This document shows, in pieces, positions 9,518 to 17,886 of a stretch of 64,000 bases of DNA. The position numbers were made by a program, and so were the translations under genes. The notes under the pieces are model-generated. The model was not told the origin of the DNA. It ran no database searches and was given only the letters and a program-made list of their open reading frames with translations. Origin of the DNA: Bacteroides sp. MSB163 (GTDB lineage: Bacteria > Bacteroidota > Bacteroidia > Bacteroidales > Bacteroidaceae); the NCBI RefSeq assembly GCF_036416795.1, contig NZ_CP143867.1, positions 2,341,001-2,405,000 on the forward strand. The letters are read 5' to 3'. Each line of letters opens with the position of its first letter. Positions within the stretch are counted from its first letter, which is position 1.

Positions 9518-10249
9518 ATGGGACAAAAAGTTAATCCAATAAGCAACCGTTTAGGAATTATCAGAGGATGGGATTCCAATTGGTATGGTGGAAATAATTA
9601 CGGCGATTCTCTGCTGGAAGATAGCAAGATTCGTAAATATTTGAATGCTAGACTTGCAAAAGCCAGTGTTTCAAGAATCGTAATTGAACGTACACTGAAA
9701 CTCGTGACTATTACCGTTTGTACTGCACGTCCGGGTATTATTATCGGTAAAGGTGGCCAAGAAGTTGATAAGTTGAAAGAAGAGTTGAAGAAGGTTACCG
9801 ATAAGGATATTCAGATCAATATCTTCGAAGTGAAAAGGCCTGAGTTGGATGCTGTTATAGTTGCAAACAACATCGCTCGTCAGGTAGAGGGAAAGATTGC
9901 CTATCGCCGTGCCATTAAAATGGCTATCGCTAATACAATGCGTATGGGGGCTGAAGGTATCAAAATTCAGATTTCAGGACGTTTGAATGGAGCTGAAATG
10001 GCTCGTTCTGAAATGTATAAGGAAGGAAGAACTCCGTTGCACACTTTCAGAGCAGATATCGACTACTGTCATGCAGAAGCATTGACTAAGGTTGGTCTTC
10101 TCGGTATTAAAGTTTGGATCTGTAGAGGTGAAGTTTTCGGTAAGAGAGAATTAGCTCCGAACTTTACACAAAGCAAGGAAAGCGGTCGTGGAAGCAATAG
10201 CGGAAACAATGGCGGAAAGAACTTCAAAAGAAAGAAAAATAATCGCTAA
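9518..10249 (+). CDS. rpsC: 30S ribosomal protein S3
   Basis: S3 lines the mRNA entry channel and takes part in ribosomal helicase activity. It has 243 residues: an N-terminal KH domain with the GIIIGKGGQEVDKLKEEL motif (about residues 69-86), a C-terminal S3 domain (GAEMARSEMYKEGR), and a low-complexity Ser/Gly/Asn tail ending in basic residues (about 225-243). Confidence 0.98.
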   Translation: MGQKVNPISNRLGIIRGWDSNWYGGNNYGDSLLEDSKIRKYLNARLAKASVSRIVIERTLKLVTITVCTARPGIIIGKGGQEVDKLKEELKKVTDKDIQINIFEVKRPELDAVIVANNIARQVEGKIAYRRAIKMAIANTMRMGAEGIKIQISGRLNGAEMARSEMYKEGRTPLHTFRADIDYCHAEALTKVGLLGIKVWICRGEVFGKRELAPNFTQSKESGRGSNSGNNGGKNFKRKKNNR

Positions 10250-10272
10250 ACGAATTTGAATTTTTAGGAATT

Positions 10273-10707
10273 ATGTTACAACCGAAAAAGACAAAATTCA
10301 GAAGACAACAAAAAGGCCGTCAAAAAGGTATTGCCCAGAGAGGTAATCAGTTGGCTTTCGGTTCTTTTGGAATTAAGGCTTTGGAAACAAAATGGATTAC
10401 AGGCCGTCAGATCGAAGCTGCTCGTATTGCAGTGACAAGATATATGCAACGTCAAGGACAAATTTGGATTCGTATTTTCCCGGATAAACCTATTACCAGA
10501 AAACCAGCTGATGTACGTATGGGTAAAGGTAAAGGTGCTCCAGAGGGCTTTGTTGCCCCTGTTACTCCGGGAAGAATTATTATCGAAGCCGAAGGGGTAT
10601 CTTATGAAATCGCAAAAGAAGCTTTGCGCTTAGCTGCACAGAAGCTTCCTATTACAACTAAGTTTGTTGTAAGACGTGATTATGATATTCAAAATCAAAA
10701 TGCGTAA
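10273..10707 (+). CDS. rplP: 50S ribosomal protein L16
   Basis: L16 helps position A-site tRNA on the 50S subunit. The 144-residue protein begins MLQPKKTKFRRQQKGR and has the conserved RMGKGKGAPEGFVAPV loop. The last base of its stop codon is the first base of the rpmC ATG, indicating coupled translation. Confidence 0.98.
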   Translation: MLQPKKTKFRRQQKGRQKGIAQRGNQLAFGSFGIKALETKWITGRQIEAARIAVTRYMQRQGQIWIRIFPDKPITRKPADVRMGKGKGAPEGFVAPVTPGRIIIEAEGVSYEIAKEALRLAAQKLPITTKFVVRRDYDIQNQNA

Positions 10708-10910
10708 TGGATATGAAAATAGCAGAAATTAAAGAAATACCTACCAATGATCTGGTAGAAAGAGTAGAGGCAGAAGTGACAAACTATAATCAAATGGTTC
10801 TGAATCATTCTATTTCTCCTTTGGACAATCCTGCTCAGATTAAACAATTACGCAGGACTATTGCGCGTATGAAAACTGAATTACGCCAAAGAGAACTTAA
10901 CAATAAATGA
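10707..10910 (+). CDS. rpmC: 50S ribosomal protein L29
   Basis: L29 is a small helical hairpin protein near the tunnel exit. It has 67 residues from the first ATG; an in-frame ATG two codons later (10713) would give MKIAEIKEIP and may be the true start. The conserved LKQLRRTIARMKTELRQREL-type C-terminal helix is present. Its stop overlaps the rpsQ start. Confidence 0.95.
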   Translation: MDMKIAEIKEIPTNDLVERVEAEVTNYNQMVLNHSISPLDNPAQIKQLRRTIARMKTELRQRELNNK

Positions 10911-11176
10911 TGAGCTTGATGGAAGCAAGAAATTTAAGAAAAGAAAGAACTGGGGTTGTGCTGAGCAATAAAATGGAGAAGACCATTACAGTGGCAGCTA
11001 AGTTTAAAGAAAAACACCCCATATATGGTAAGTTCGTTAGCAAGACTAAGAAGTACCATGCTCATGATGAAAATAATGAGTGCAATATCGGTGATACTGT
11101 ACTTATTATGGAGACTCGTCCTTTGAGCAAGACTAAAAGATGGAGATTGGTAGAAATAATTGAAAGAGCTAAGTAA
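10907..11176 (+). CDS. rpsQ: 30S ribosomal protein S17
   Basis: S17 is an OB-fold primary 16S rRNA binder. From the ATG at 10907 (ATGA overlap with the rpmC stop) it has 89 residues. Starts at 10910 and 10919 are also possible; the last gives MEARNLRKER and about 85 residues, closest to the family core. The motifs VVLSNKMEKTITVAAKFKEKHP and the C-terminal RPLSKTKRWRLVEI are clear. Confidence 0.96.
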   Translation: MMSLMEARNLRKERTGVVLSNKMEKTITVAAKFKEKHPIYGKFVSKTKKYHAHDENNECNIGDTVLIMETRPLSKTKRWRLVEIIERAK

Positions 11177-11178
11177 TT

Positions 11179-11544
11179 ATGATACAAGTAGAATCCAGAA
11201 TTACAGTATGTGATAACAGTGGAGCAAAAGAGGCCCTCTGTATTCGCGTTTTGGGCGGTACGGGTCGTCGTTATGCTTCAGTGGGGGACGTGATTGTTGT
11301 TTCTGTAAAGAGCGTCATTCCTTCAAGTGATATTAAAAAAGGTGCAGTGTCTAAAGCTTTGATCGTACGTACTAAGAAAGAAATCCGTCGTCCCGATGGC
11401 TCTTATATACGTTTTGATGATAATGCTTGCGTATTGTTGAACAATGCAGGCGAGATTAGAGGTAGTCGTATTTTCGGTCCGGTAGCTCGTGAACTTCGTG
11501 CTACCAACATGAAAGTTGTGTCACTCGCTCCTGAAGTACTTTAA
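11179..11544 (+). CDS. rplN: 50S ribosomal protein L14
   Basis: L14 lies at the subunit interface and binds silencing factor RsfS in other bacteria. The 121-residue sequence is full length: MIQVESRITVCDNSGAKEA at the start, KKEIRRPDGSYIRFDDNA in the middle and GPVARELR near the end. It begins 2 nt after the rpsQ stop. Confidence 0.98.
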   Translation: MIQVESRITVCDNSGAKEALCIRVLGGTGRRYASVGDVIVVSVKSVIPSSDIKKGAVSKALIVRTKKEIRRPDGSYIRFDDNACVLLNNAGEIRGSRIFGPVARELRATNMKVVSLAPEVL

Positions 11545-11564
11545 TTTTGTAAAAGATTTAAGTA

Positions 11565-11897
11565 ATGAGTAAATTACATATTAAAAAAGGCGATACAGTT
11601 TACGTAAATGCTGGTGAAGACAAAGGCAAAACTGGTCGTGTGTTGAAGGTTCTTGTTGATAAAAATCGTGCAATTGTTGAAGGTGTCAACATGGTGTCCA
11701 AGAGCACTAAGCCTAATGCAAAGAACCCTCAGGGTGGTATTGTGAAGCAGGAAGCTTCTATCCATTTGTCTAACTTGAATCCCGTAGATCCTAAGACGGG
11801 TAAAGCTACGCGTATCAGTCGTAAAGTAACTATTGGTGAAAACGGTAAGAAGACTATTGCACGTGTTTCTAAAAAATCAGGAGAGGAGATTAAGTAA
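11565..11897 (+). CDS. rplX: 50S ribosomal protein L24
   Basis: L24 initiates 50S assembly. The 110-residue protein has the KOW motif near the N-terminus (IKKGDTVYVNAGEDKGKTGRV) followed by the EGVNMVSKSTKP segment. The final A of its TAA is the first base of the rplE ATG. Confidence 0.97.
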   Translation: MSKLHIKKGDTVYVNAGEDKGKTGRVLKVLVDKNRAIVEGVNMVSKSTKPNAKNPQGGIVKQEASIHLSNLNPVDPKTGKATRISRKVTIGENGKKTIARVSKKSGEEIK

Positions 11898-12454
11898 TGA
11901 GTAATACTGCAAGCCTTAAGAAAGAATATGTAGAGCGTATTGCGCCTGCATTGAAATCACAGTTCCAGTATTCTTCTTCGATGCAGGTACCCGTACTTAA
12001 GAAGATTGTTATCAATCAGGGTTTGGGTATGGCTGTTGCTGATAAGAAGATTATCGAAGTGGCAATTAATGAAATGACTGCTATCACAGGTCAGAAAGCT
12101 GTTGCAACCATTTCTCGTAAAGATATCGCTAACTTTAAGTTGCGTAAGAAAATGCCGATTGGCGTTATGGTAACTTTGCGTCGCGAGAGAATGTACGAAT
12201 TTCTTGAAAAATTGGTTCGTGTAGCTCTTCCTCGTATCCGTGACTTCAAGGGTATTGAAAGTAAGTTTGATGGAAAAGGTAACTATACTCTTGGTATTCA
12301 GGAGCAAATCATTTTCCCTGAAATTAATATCGATAGTATTACCAGAATTCTCGGAATGAATATTACCTTTGTAACCTCTGCACAAACAGATGAAGAAGGT
12401 TATGCCTTGTTGAAAGAATTCGGTTTACCGTTTAAAAACGCTAAAAAAGATTGA
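11897..12454 (+). CDS. rplE: 50S ribosomal protein L5
   Basis: L5 binds 5S rRNA and forms an intersubunit bridge with S13. It has 185 residues, with the conserved VPVLKKIVINQGLGMAV start and the RIRDFKGIESKFDGKGNY loop. Translation is likely coupled to rplX through a one-base overlap; rpsN starts 4 nt after its stop. Confidence 0.98.
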   Translation: MSNTASLKKEYVERIAPALKSQFQYSSSMQVPVLKKIVINQGLGMAVADKKIIEVAINEMTAITGQKAVATISRKDIANFKLRKKMPIGVMVTLRRERMYEFLEKLVRVALPRIRDFKGIESKFDGKGNYTLGIQEQIIFPEINIDSITRILGMNITFVTSAQTDEEGYALLKEFGLPFKNAKKD

Positions 12455-12458
12455 TAAT

Positions 12459-12758
12459 ATGGCAAAGGAATCAATGAAAGCACGTGAAGTAAGACGTGCT
12501 AAATTAGTAGCCAAATATGCCGAGAAGAGAGCTGCATTGAAGCAAATCGTTAGAACTGGTGACCCTGCTGAAGCTTTTGAAGCTGCACAGAAATTGCAGG
12601 AGTTGCCTAAGAATTCTAATCCGATTCGTATGCATAACCGTTGCAAGTTGACTGGTCGTCCTAAAGGATATATCCGTCAATTCGGTATCTCCAGAATTCA
12701 ATTCCGCGAGATGGCTTCTAACGGTCTTATTCCCGGTATTAAGAAAGCAAGCTGGTAA
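12459..12758 (+). CDS. rpsN: 30S ribosomal protein S14, zinc-free form
   Basis: S14 belongs to the 30S head. At 99 residues this is the longer form without the CxxC...CxxC zinc site; the only cysteine is in RCKLTGRPKGYIR. The C-terminal ISRIQFREMASNGLIPGIKKASW region is typical. The operon copy being of the zinc-independent class means S14 itself needs no zinc here. Confidence 0.97.
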   Translation: MAKESMKAREVRRAKLVAKYAEKRAALKQIVRTGDPAEAFEAAQKLQELPKNSNPIRMHNRCKLTGRPKGYIRQFGISRIQFREMASNGLIPGIKKASW

Positions 12759-12811
12759 TTTTTGTTTTAAATATTGTCAGGGTAGGCCTGATTAATTTAA
12801 TTTTTTATTAT

Positions 12812-13207
12812 ATGACTGATCCAATAGCAGATTATTTGACGAGGTTGCGGAACGCTATTCAAGCAAAGCACAGAGTTGTAGAAGTTCCCGCTTCAAATTT
12901 GAAAAAAGAAATCACTAAGATTCTTTTTGAGAAAGGTTACATCCTTAATTATAAGTTTGTAGAAGATGGTCCTCAAGGTACAATTAAGGTTGCCTTGAAG
13001 TATGATCCGGTTAATAAGGTAAACGCAATTAAGAAACTGGAAAGAATTTCTTCTCCGGGTTTGCGCCAGTACACCGGCTACAAGGACATGCCGCGAGTTA
13101 TTAATGGTTTGGGTATTGCTATAATATCTACTTCCAAAGGTGTAATGACCAACAAAGAAGCCGCTGAACTGAAAATAGGTGGTGAAGTTTTGTGTTATGT
13201 ATATTAA
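12812..13207 (+). CDS. rpsH: 30S ribosomal protein S8
   Basis: S8 binds the central domain of 16S rRNA; in E. coli it represses the spc operon. The 131-residue protein has the MTDPIADYLTRLRNA start and the C-terminal GIAIISTSKGVMTNKEA motif. A 53-nt gap before it is one of the longer gaps inside the cluster. Confidence 0.98.
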   Translation: MTDPIADYLTRLRNAIQAKHRVVEVPASNLKKEITKILFEKGYILNYKFVEDGPQGTIKVALKYDPVNKVNAIKKLERISSPGLRQYTGYKDMPRVINGLGIAIISTSKGVMTNKEAAELKIGGEVLCYVY

Positions 13208-13214
13208 TAGGAGG
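13208..13214 (+). promoter_or_regulatory. Strong Shine-Dalgarno sequence before rplF
   Basis: TAGGAGG lies 8 nt before the rplF ATG, partly following the rpsH stop. Confidence 0.65.
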
Positions 13215-13222
13215 AATTAGCA

Positions 13223-13792
13223 ATGTCAAGAATAGGAAAATTACCCATTAGTATTCCCGCTGGAGTAACAATTACTCTGAAAGAAAATGTGGTTACCGTG
13301 AAGGGACCCAAAGGCGAACTTAGCCAATATATAGATCCTGCTATCAATGTTGCCATCGAAGATGGTCATGTGACTTTGAGTGAGAATGAAAATGCAATGT
13401 TGGATAATCCCAAACAAAAGCATGCATTCCATGGTTTGTACCGCTCTTTGGTTCACAACATGGTTGTTGGTGTATCTGAAGGATATAAAAAAGAATTGGA
13501 ACTTGTAGGTGTAGGTTATCGTGCTTCTAATCAAGGCAATATTATTGAGTTGTCTTTAGGTTATACGCATAGTATCTTCATACAGTTGCCTCCTGAAGTT
13601 AAGGTAGAGACAAAATCTGAAAGAAATAAGAACCCTCTTATTATTTTAGAGTCTTGCGATAAACAATTGCTGGGTCAAGTTTGCTCTAAGATACGTTCTT
13701 TCCGTAAGCCCGAACCGTATAAAGGTAAAGGTGTTAAGTTTGTTGGTGAAGAAATTCGTAGAAAGTCTGGTAAATCTGCCGGCGCTAAGTAA
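13223..13792 (+). CDS. rplF: 50S ribosomal protein L6
   Basis: L6 contacts the sarcin-ricin loop region of the 50S subunit. The 189 residues contain two related L6 folds, starting MSRIGKLPISIPAGV and ending with the EPYKGKGVKFVGEEIRRK signature. It is slightly longer than the E. coli protein and looks intact. Confidence 0.98.
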   Translation: MSRIGKLPISIPAGVTITLKENVVTVKGPKGELSQYIDPAINVAIEDGHVTLSENENAMLDNPKQKHAFHGLYRSLVHNMVVGVSEGYKKELELVGVGYRASNQGNIIELSLGYTHSIFIQLPPEVKVETKSERNKNPLIILESCDKQLLGQVCSKIRSFRKPEPYKGKGVKFVGEEIRRKSGKSAGAK

Positions 13793-13813
13793 TTTACATA
13801 AAATAAGAATGTT

Positions 13814-14158
13814 ATGACAACAAAAATAGAAAGACGAATTAAAATCAAATATAGAGTACGCAATAAAATTTCAGGTACTGCTGAACGTCCGCGTATGAGT
13901 GTATTTAGAAGTAATAAGCAAATCTATGTCCAGCTTATCGACGATTTGGGTGGTAAGACTTTGGCTGCTGCTTCTTCTTTGAGTATAACTGAGAAGTTGC
14001 CAAAGAAAGAACAAGCTGCAAAGGTTGGAGAGTTGATTGCTAAAAAAGCTCAGGAAGCAGGTATTACTACTGTTGTTTTCGACCGTAATGGTTACTTGTA
14101 TCATGGGAGAGTAAAAGAAGTAGCTGATGCTGCTCGTAACGGTGGACTTAAATTTTAA
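13814..14158 (+). CDS. rplR: 50S ribosomal protein L18
   Basis: L18 binds 5S rRNA together with L5. The 114-residue protein has the basic N-terminus (RRIKIKYRVRNKISG), the RPRMSVFRSNKQIYVQLIDD core and the C-terminal FDRNGYLYHGRVKEVADAAR signature. Confidence 0.98.
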   Translation: MTTKIERRIKIKYRVRNKISGTAERPRMSVFRSNKQIYVQLIDDLGGKTLAAASSLSITEKLPKKEQAAKVGELIAKKAQEAGITTVVFDRNGYLYHGRVKEVADAARNGGLKF

Positions 14159-14163
14159 TCATT

Positions 14164-14679
14164 ATGGCAATTAATAATAGAGTTAAGATTACAAACGATA
14201 TAGAACTAAAAGACCGTTTGGTTGCTATCAATCGTGTAACCAAAGTAACCAAAGGTGGTAGAACTTTTAGTTTCTCTGCAATTGTTGTTGTAGGTAACGA
14301 AGAAGGTATCATCGGTTGGGGTCTTGGTAAAGCTGGTGAAGTTACCGCTGCTATTGCTAAGGGTGTTGAATCAGCTAAGAAGAATCTGACGAAAGTACCT
14401 GTACTGAAAGGTACTGTTCCTCACGAACAGTCCGCTAAGTTTGGTGGCGCGGAAGTATTCATCAAGCCTGCTTCTCATGGTACAGGTGTAGTTGCTGGTG
14501 GTGCAATGCGTGCAGTACTTGAAAGTGTTGGTATTACAGACGTTTTGGCTAAGTCAAAAGGATCTTCTAATCCACACAACTTGGTGAAGGCTACTATTCT
14601 GGCGTTGGGTGAAATGCGTGACGCACGTATGGTTGCTCAAAACAGAGGAATTAGTATTGAAAAAGTATTTAGAGGATAA
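14164..14679 (+). CDS. rpsE: 30S ribosomal protein S5
   Basis: S5 acts in decoding fidelity and lines the mRNA entry site. The 171 residues include the double-stranded-RNA-binding-like N-domain (RVTKVTKGGRTFSFSAIVVVG) and the C-domain motif VLAKSKGSSNPHNLVKAT. rpmD begins 10 nt after the stop. Confidence 0.98.
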   Translation: MAINNRVKITNDIELKDRLVAINRVTKVTKGGRTFSFSAIVVVGNEEGIIGWGLGKAGEVTAAIAKGVESAKKNLTKVPVLKGTVPHEQSAKFGGAEVFIKPASHGTGVVAGGAMRAVLESVGITDVLAKSKGSSNPHNLVKATILALGEMRDARMVAQNRGISIEKVFRG

Positions 14680-14684
14680 GGAGG
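14678..14684 (+). promoter_or_regulatory. Strong Shine-Dalgarno sequence before rpmD
   Basis: AAGGAGG, overlapping the rpsE stop codon, lies 5 nt before the ATG at 14690. It fixes the rpmD start although the frame is open further upstream. Confidence 0.7.
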
Positions 14685-14689
14685 AATAT

Positions 14690-14866
14690 ATGTCGACTAT
14701 AAAGATTAAACAAGTTAAAAGTAGAATTGGTGCTCCGGCTGATCAGAAAAGAACTCTCGATGCACTGGGACTTCGTAAGTTGAATCGTGTGGTTGAACAC
14801 GAGTGTACTCCTTCAATTCTTGGAATGGTGGATAAGGTTAAACACTTGGTTACCATTGTTAAGTAA
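14690..14866 (+). CDS. rpmD: 50S ribosomal protein L30
   Basis: L30 is a small 50S protein, here 58 residues (MSTIKIKQVKSRIGAP). The frame is open from 14609 inside rpsE, but the ATG at 14690 has a full SD sequence and gives the normal family length. The GLRKLNRVVEHECTPSILGM motif is typical. Confidence 0.97.
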   Translation: MSTIKIKQVKSRIGAPADQKRTLDALGLRKLNRVVEHECTPSILGMVDKVKHLVTIVK

Positions 14867-14896
14867 TTATTTGTTGAATATAAAACGAATTACAAT

Positions 14897-15343
14897 ATGA
14901 ACTTAAGTAATTTAAAACCTGCAGAAGGATCTACTAAAACAAGAAAGAGAATTGGACGCGGTCCAGGTTCTGGCTTGGGAGGTACTTCTACCAGAGGTCA
15001 TAAGGGAGCTAAATCAAGATCTGGTTATTCTAAGAAGATCGGTTTTGAAGGTGGTCAGATGCCTCTCCAACGTCGTGTTCCTAAATTTGGTTTTAAGAAC
15101 ATTAATCGTGTAGAGTATAAGGCTATCAACTTGGATACAATTCAGAAACTTGCTGAAGCTAAGAAGTTGGAATCAGTTGGAATTAATGACTTTATCGCTG
15201 CTGGTTTTATTTCTTCAAATCAGTTGGTGAAAGTATTAGGTAATGGAACTTTGACTACAAAGTTGGATGTGCAAGCTCATGCATTCTCTAAGACTGCTAT
15301 TGCTGCCATTGAAGCTGCTGGTGGAAGTGTAGTAAAACTCTAA
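14897..15343 (+). CDS. rplO: 50S ribosomal protein L15
   Basis: L15 is a late-assembling 50S protein with a long extended N-terminus. The 148-residue protein has the glycine/arginine-rich arm (RKRIGRGPGSGLGGTSTRGHKG) and the C-terminal ALTTKL/HAFSKTA region. secY follows 4 nt after its stop, the usual order. Confidence 0.98.
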   Translation: MNLSNLKPAEGSTKTRKRIGRGPGSGLGGTSTRGHKGAKSRSGYSKKIGFEGGQMPLQRRVPKFGFKNINRVEYKAINLDTIQKLAEAKKLESVGINDFIAAGFISSNQLVKVLGNGTLTTKLDVQAHAFSKTAIAAIEAAGGSVVKL

Positions 15344-15347
15344 TTCG

Positions 15348-16688
15348 ATGAGAAAAGCTATTGAAACATTAAAGAATATATGGAAAATTGAGGATCTGAG
15401 ACAACGGATCCTCATTACCATATTGTTTGTGGCAATCTACCGTTTTGGCTCGTATGTCGTACTGCCTGGTATTAATCCGGCTATGTTGACACAATTGCAT
15501 CAACAAACAAGCGAGGGCCTCTTAGCCTTATTAAACATGTTTTCGGGAGGAGCATTCTCTAATGCATCTATTTTTGCGTTAGGAATTATGCCTTATATCT
15601 CTGCTTCAATCGTTATTCAGTTGTTGGGGATTGCGGTTCCGTATTTCCAGAAACTTCAACGTGAAGGTGAGAGTGGTAGAAGAAAAATGAACCAGTATAC
15701 TCGTTATTTGACGATTATTATTTTGTTGGTTCAGGCTCCTTCTTATTTGCTCAATCTTAAAATGCAGGCCGGTCCTTCCTTAAATGCTTCATTAGATTGG
15801 ACTCTGTTCATGATTACCTCTACCATTATCTTGGCAGCTGGTAGTATGTTTATTTTGTGGCTTGGTGAGAGAATCACTGATAAGGGTATCGGTAATGGTA
15901 TTTCATTTATCATCTTAATCGGTATTATTGCCCGTTTGCCTCAGTCTTTATTCCAGGAATTAATTTCCCGTATGACTGATAAGACAGGTGGTTTGGTTAT
16001 GTTCTTAATTGAAATCGTATTCCTGTTGCTGGTAATTGCAGCTGCAATTTTGTTGGTGCAAGGTACAAGAAAAATTCCTGTACAATATGCTAAAAGAATT
16101 GTAGGAAACAAACAATATGGTGGTGCAAGACAATACATTCCTTTGAAAGTGAATGCAGCTGGTGTAATGCCTATCATCTTTGCTCAGGCAATTATGTTTA
16201 TCCCTATCACCTTTATTGGTTTTTCAAATGTAGATCATGTGAGCGGTTTTGTACGTGCATTTACTGATCATACAAGCTTCTGGTATAATTTTGTATTTGC
16301 AATAATGATTATACTGTTTACGTATTTTTATACTGCAATTACGATTAACCCGACTCAGATGGCTGAGGATATGAAGAGAAATAATGGTTTCATTCCGGGT
16401 ATCAAGCCGGGAAAGAAAACAGCCGAATATATTGATGATATTATGTCTCGTATAACATTGCCTGGTTCTTTCTTCTTGGCTTTGGTAGCTATTATGCCAG
16501 CGTTTGCTGGTATTTTTGGTGTGAAAGCTGAATTTGCTCAATTCTTCGGCGGTACATCTTTGTTAATTCTTGTAGGTGTGGTTCTTGATACACTCCAGCA
16601 GATTGAAAGTCACTTGTTGATGAGACATTATGACGGTCTGTTGAAATCTGGTCGTATTAAAGGACGTAGTAATGTAGCTGCATATTAA
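15348..16688 (+). CDS. secY: Preprotein translocase subunit SecY
   Basis: SecY is the channel subunit of the Sec translocon in the inner membrane. At 446 residues with about ten hydrophobic segments it is full length. The N-terminal RQRILITILFVAIYRFGSYV first helix, the GITDKGIGNG-like motif (ERITDKGIGNGISF) and the C-terminal SHLLMRHYDGLLKSGRIKGR are visible. It is embedded in the spc part of the cluster, as in most bacteria. Confidence 0.98.
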   Translation: MRKAIETLKNIWKIEDLRQRILITILFVAIYRFGSYVVLPGINPAMLTQLHQQTSEGLLALLNMFSGGAFSNASIFALGIMPYISASIVIQLLGIAVPYFQKLQREGESGRRKMNQYTRYLTIIILLVQAPSYLLNLKMQAGPSLNASLDWTLFMITSTIILAAGSMFILWLGERITDKGIGNGISFIILIGIIARLPQSLFQELISRMTDKTGGLVMFLIEIVFLLLVIAAAILLVQGTRKIPVQYAKRIVGNKQYGGARQYIPLKVNAAGVMPIIFAQAIMFIPITFIGFSNVDHVSGFVRAFTDHTSFWYNFVFAIMIILFTYFYTAITINPTQMAEDMKRNNGFIPGIKPGKKTAEYIDDIMSRITLPGSFFLALVAIMPAFAGIFGVKAEFAQFFGGTSLLILVGVVLDTLQQIESHLLMRHYDGLLKSGRIKGRSNVAAY

Positions 16689-16700
16689 TCTTTTTATAAG

Positions 16701-17498
16701 ATGATATTTCTTAAAACGGAAGATGAAATAGAGCTGCTCCGTGAGAGTAATTTGCTTGTCGGGAGGACATTGGCTGAAGTTGCAAAACTGGTAAGGCCGG
16801 GAGTTACTACAAAGGAACTGGATAAAGTAGCGGAAGAGTTTATCAGAGATCATGGTGCTGTTCCTACTTTCAAAGGTTTTCCAAATCAATATGGTGATCC
16901 ATTTCCAGCTTCGTTGTGTACATCGGTCAATGAACAGGTGGTACATGGTATTCCTGGAGATATAGTACTGAAAGAAGGTGATATTGTATCGGTTGATTGT
17001 GGTACTTATATGAATGGGTTTTGTGGTGATTCTGCTTATACATTTTGTGTAGGAGAAGTAGATGAGGAAGTTCGCAAATTACTGAAGGTTACTAAAGAGG
17101 CATTATACATCGGAATAGAAAATGCCGTTCAAGGAAAACGGTTGGGTGATATCGGATATGCAATACAAGAACATTGTGAGTCCAATTCATTCGGTGTAGT
17201 GCGTGAGTTTGTTGGTCATGGTATAGGTAAAGAGATGCACGAAGATCCTCAGGTTCCTAATTATGGAAAACGTGGTTATGGAACTATGTTAAAGAAAGGT
17301 CTTTGTATTGCTATTGAACCAATGATTACGCAAGGTAGTCGCCAAATAGTAATGGAGCGTGATGGTTGGACGGTGAGAACTAAGGATTGGAAGTATGCAG
17401 CTCATTTTGAGCATACAGTGGCTGTTGGCGCTGGTAAAGCTGATATCTTATCATCGTTTGAGTTCATAGAAGAAGTATTAGGAGATAAAGCAATTTAA
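16701..17498 (+). CDS. map: Methionine aminopeptidase, type I
   Basis: This enzyme removes the initiator methionine from new proteins. The 265-residue type I enzyme has no zinc-finger extension. All five metal ligands are recognisable: Asp in VSVDCGTYMNG, Asp in CGDSAYTF, His in FVGHGIGKEMHE, Glu in IAIEPMIT and Glu in AHFEHTVAV. It lies between secY and infA, with no adk in between. Confidence 0.97.
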   Translation: MIFLKTEDEIELLRESNLLVGRTLAEVAKLVRPGVTTKELDKVAEEFIRDHGAVPTFKGFPNQYGDPFPASLCTSVNEQVVHGIPGDIVLKEGDIVSVDCGTYMNGFCGDSAYTFCVGEVDEEVRKLLKVTKEALYIGIENAVQGKRLGDIGYAIQEHCESNSFGVVREFVGHGIGKEMHEDPQVPNYGKRGYGTMLKKGLCIAIEPMITQGSRQIVMERDGWTVRTKDWKYAAHFEHTVAVGAGKADILSSFEFIEEVLGDKAI

Positions 17499-17507
17499 AA
17501 AAATAAT

Positions 17508-17726
17508 ATGGCTAAGCAATCTGCAATAGAACAAGATGGAGTTATTGTTGAAGCATTGTCTAATGCAATGTTTCGTGTTGAATTAGAAAACGGACATGAG
17601 ATTACTGCACATATTTCCGGTAAGATGCGAATGCATTACATTAAAATCCTGCCGGGGGATAAAGTAAGAGTCGAAATGTCTCCTTACGATTTATCGAAAG
17701 GAAGAATTGTATTTAGATATAAATAA
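17508..17726 (+). CDS. infA: Translation initiation factor IF-1
   Basis: IF-1 is an OB-fold factor that occupies the 30S A site during initiation. It has 72 residues, with the MFRVELENGHEITAHISGKMR core. It sits between map and rpmJ, the typical position. Confidence 0.98.
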   Translation: MAKQSAIEQDGVIVEALSNAMFRVELENGHEITAHISGKMRMHYIKILPGDKVRVEMSPYDLSKGRIVFRYK

Positions 17727-17735
17727 AATTAATAT

Positions 17736-17852
17736 ATGAAAGTAAGAGCATCTTTAAAGAAACGTACGCCAGAATGTAAGATCGTTAGACGCAATGGCCG
17801 TTTGTATGTTATTAACAAGAAAAATCCTAAGTATAAACAACGTCAAGGATAA
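17736..17852 (+). CDS. rpmJ: 50S ribosomal protein L36
   Basis: The 38-codon reading frame starts MKVRASLKKRTPECKIVRR and ends KKNPKYKQRQG, clearly L36. Of the zinc ligands found in the zinc-binding form only the cysteine at position 14 remains; the positions usually held by the other two cysteines and the His are altered (RTPEC, VINKKN, KYK). This is therefore a zinc-free form. It lies 9 nt after infA and 34 nt before rpsM. Confidence 0.95.
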   Translation: MKVRASLKKRTPECKIVRRNGRLYVINKKNPKYKQRQG

Positions 17853-17858
17853 TATTAT

Positions 17859-17866
17859 TATTTTTG
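17859..17866 (+). promoter_or_regulatory. Possible internal promoter before rpsM
   Basis: TATTTTTG matches the -7 consensus and lies 20 nt before the rpsM ATG. No convincing -33 TTTG is present at 19-21 nt, so this may be chance in an A/T-rich gap. Confidence 0.3.
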
Positions 17867-17886
17867 CAAAAAAAATAATTTAGTAT

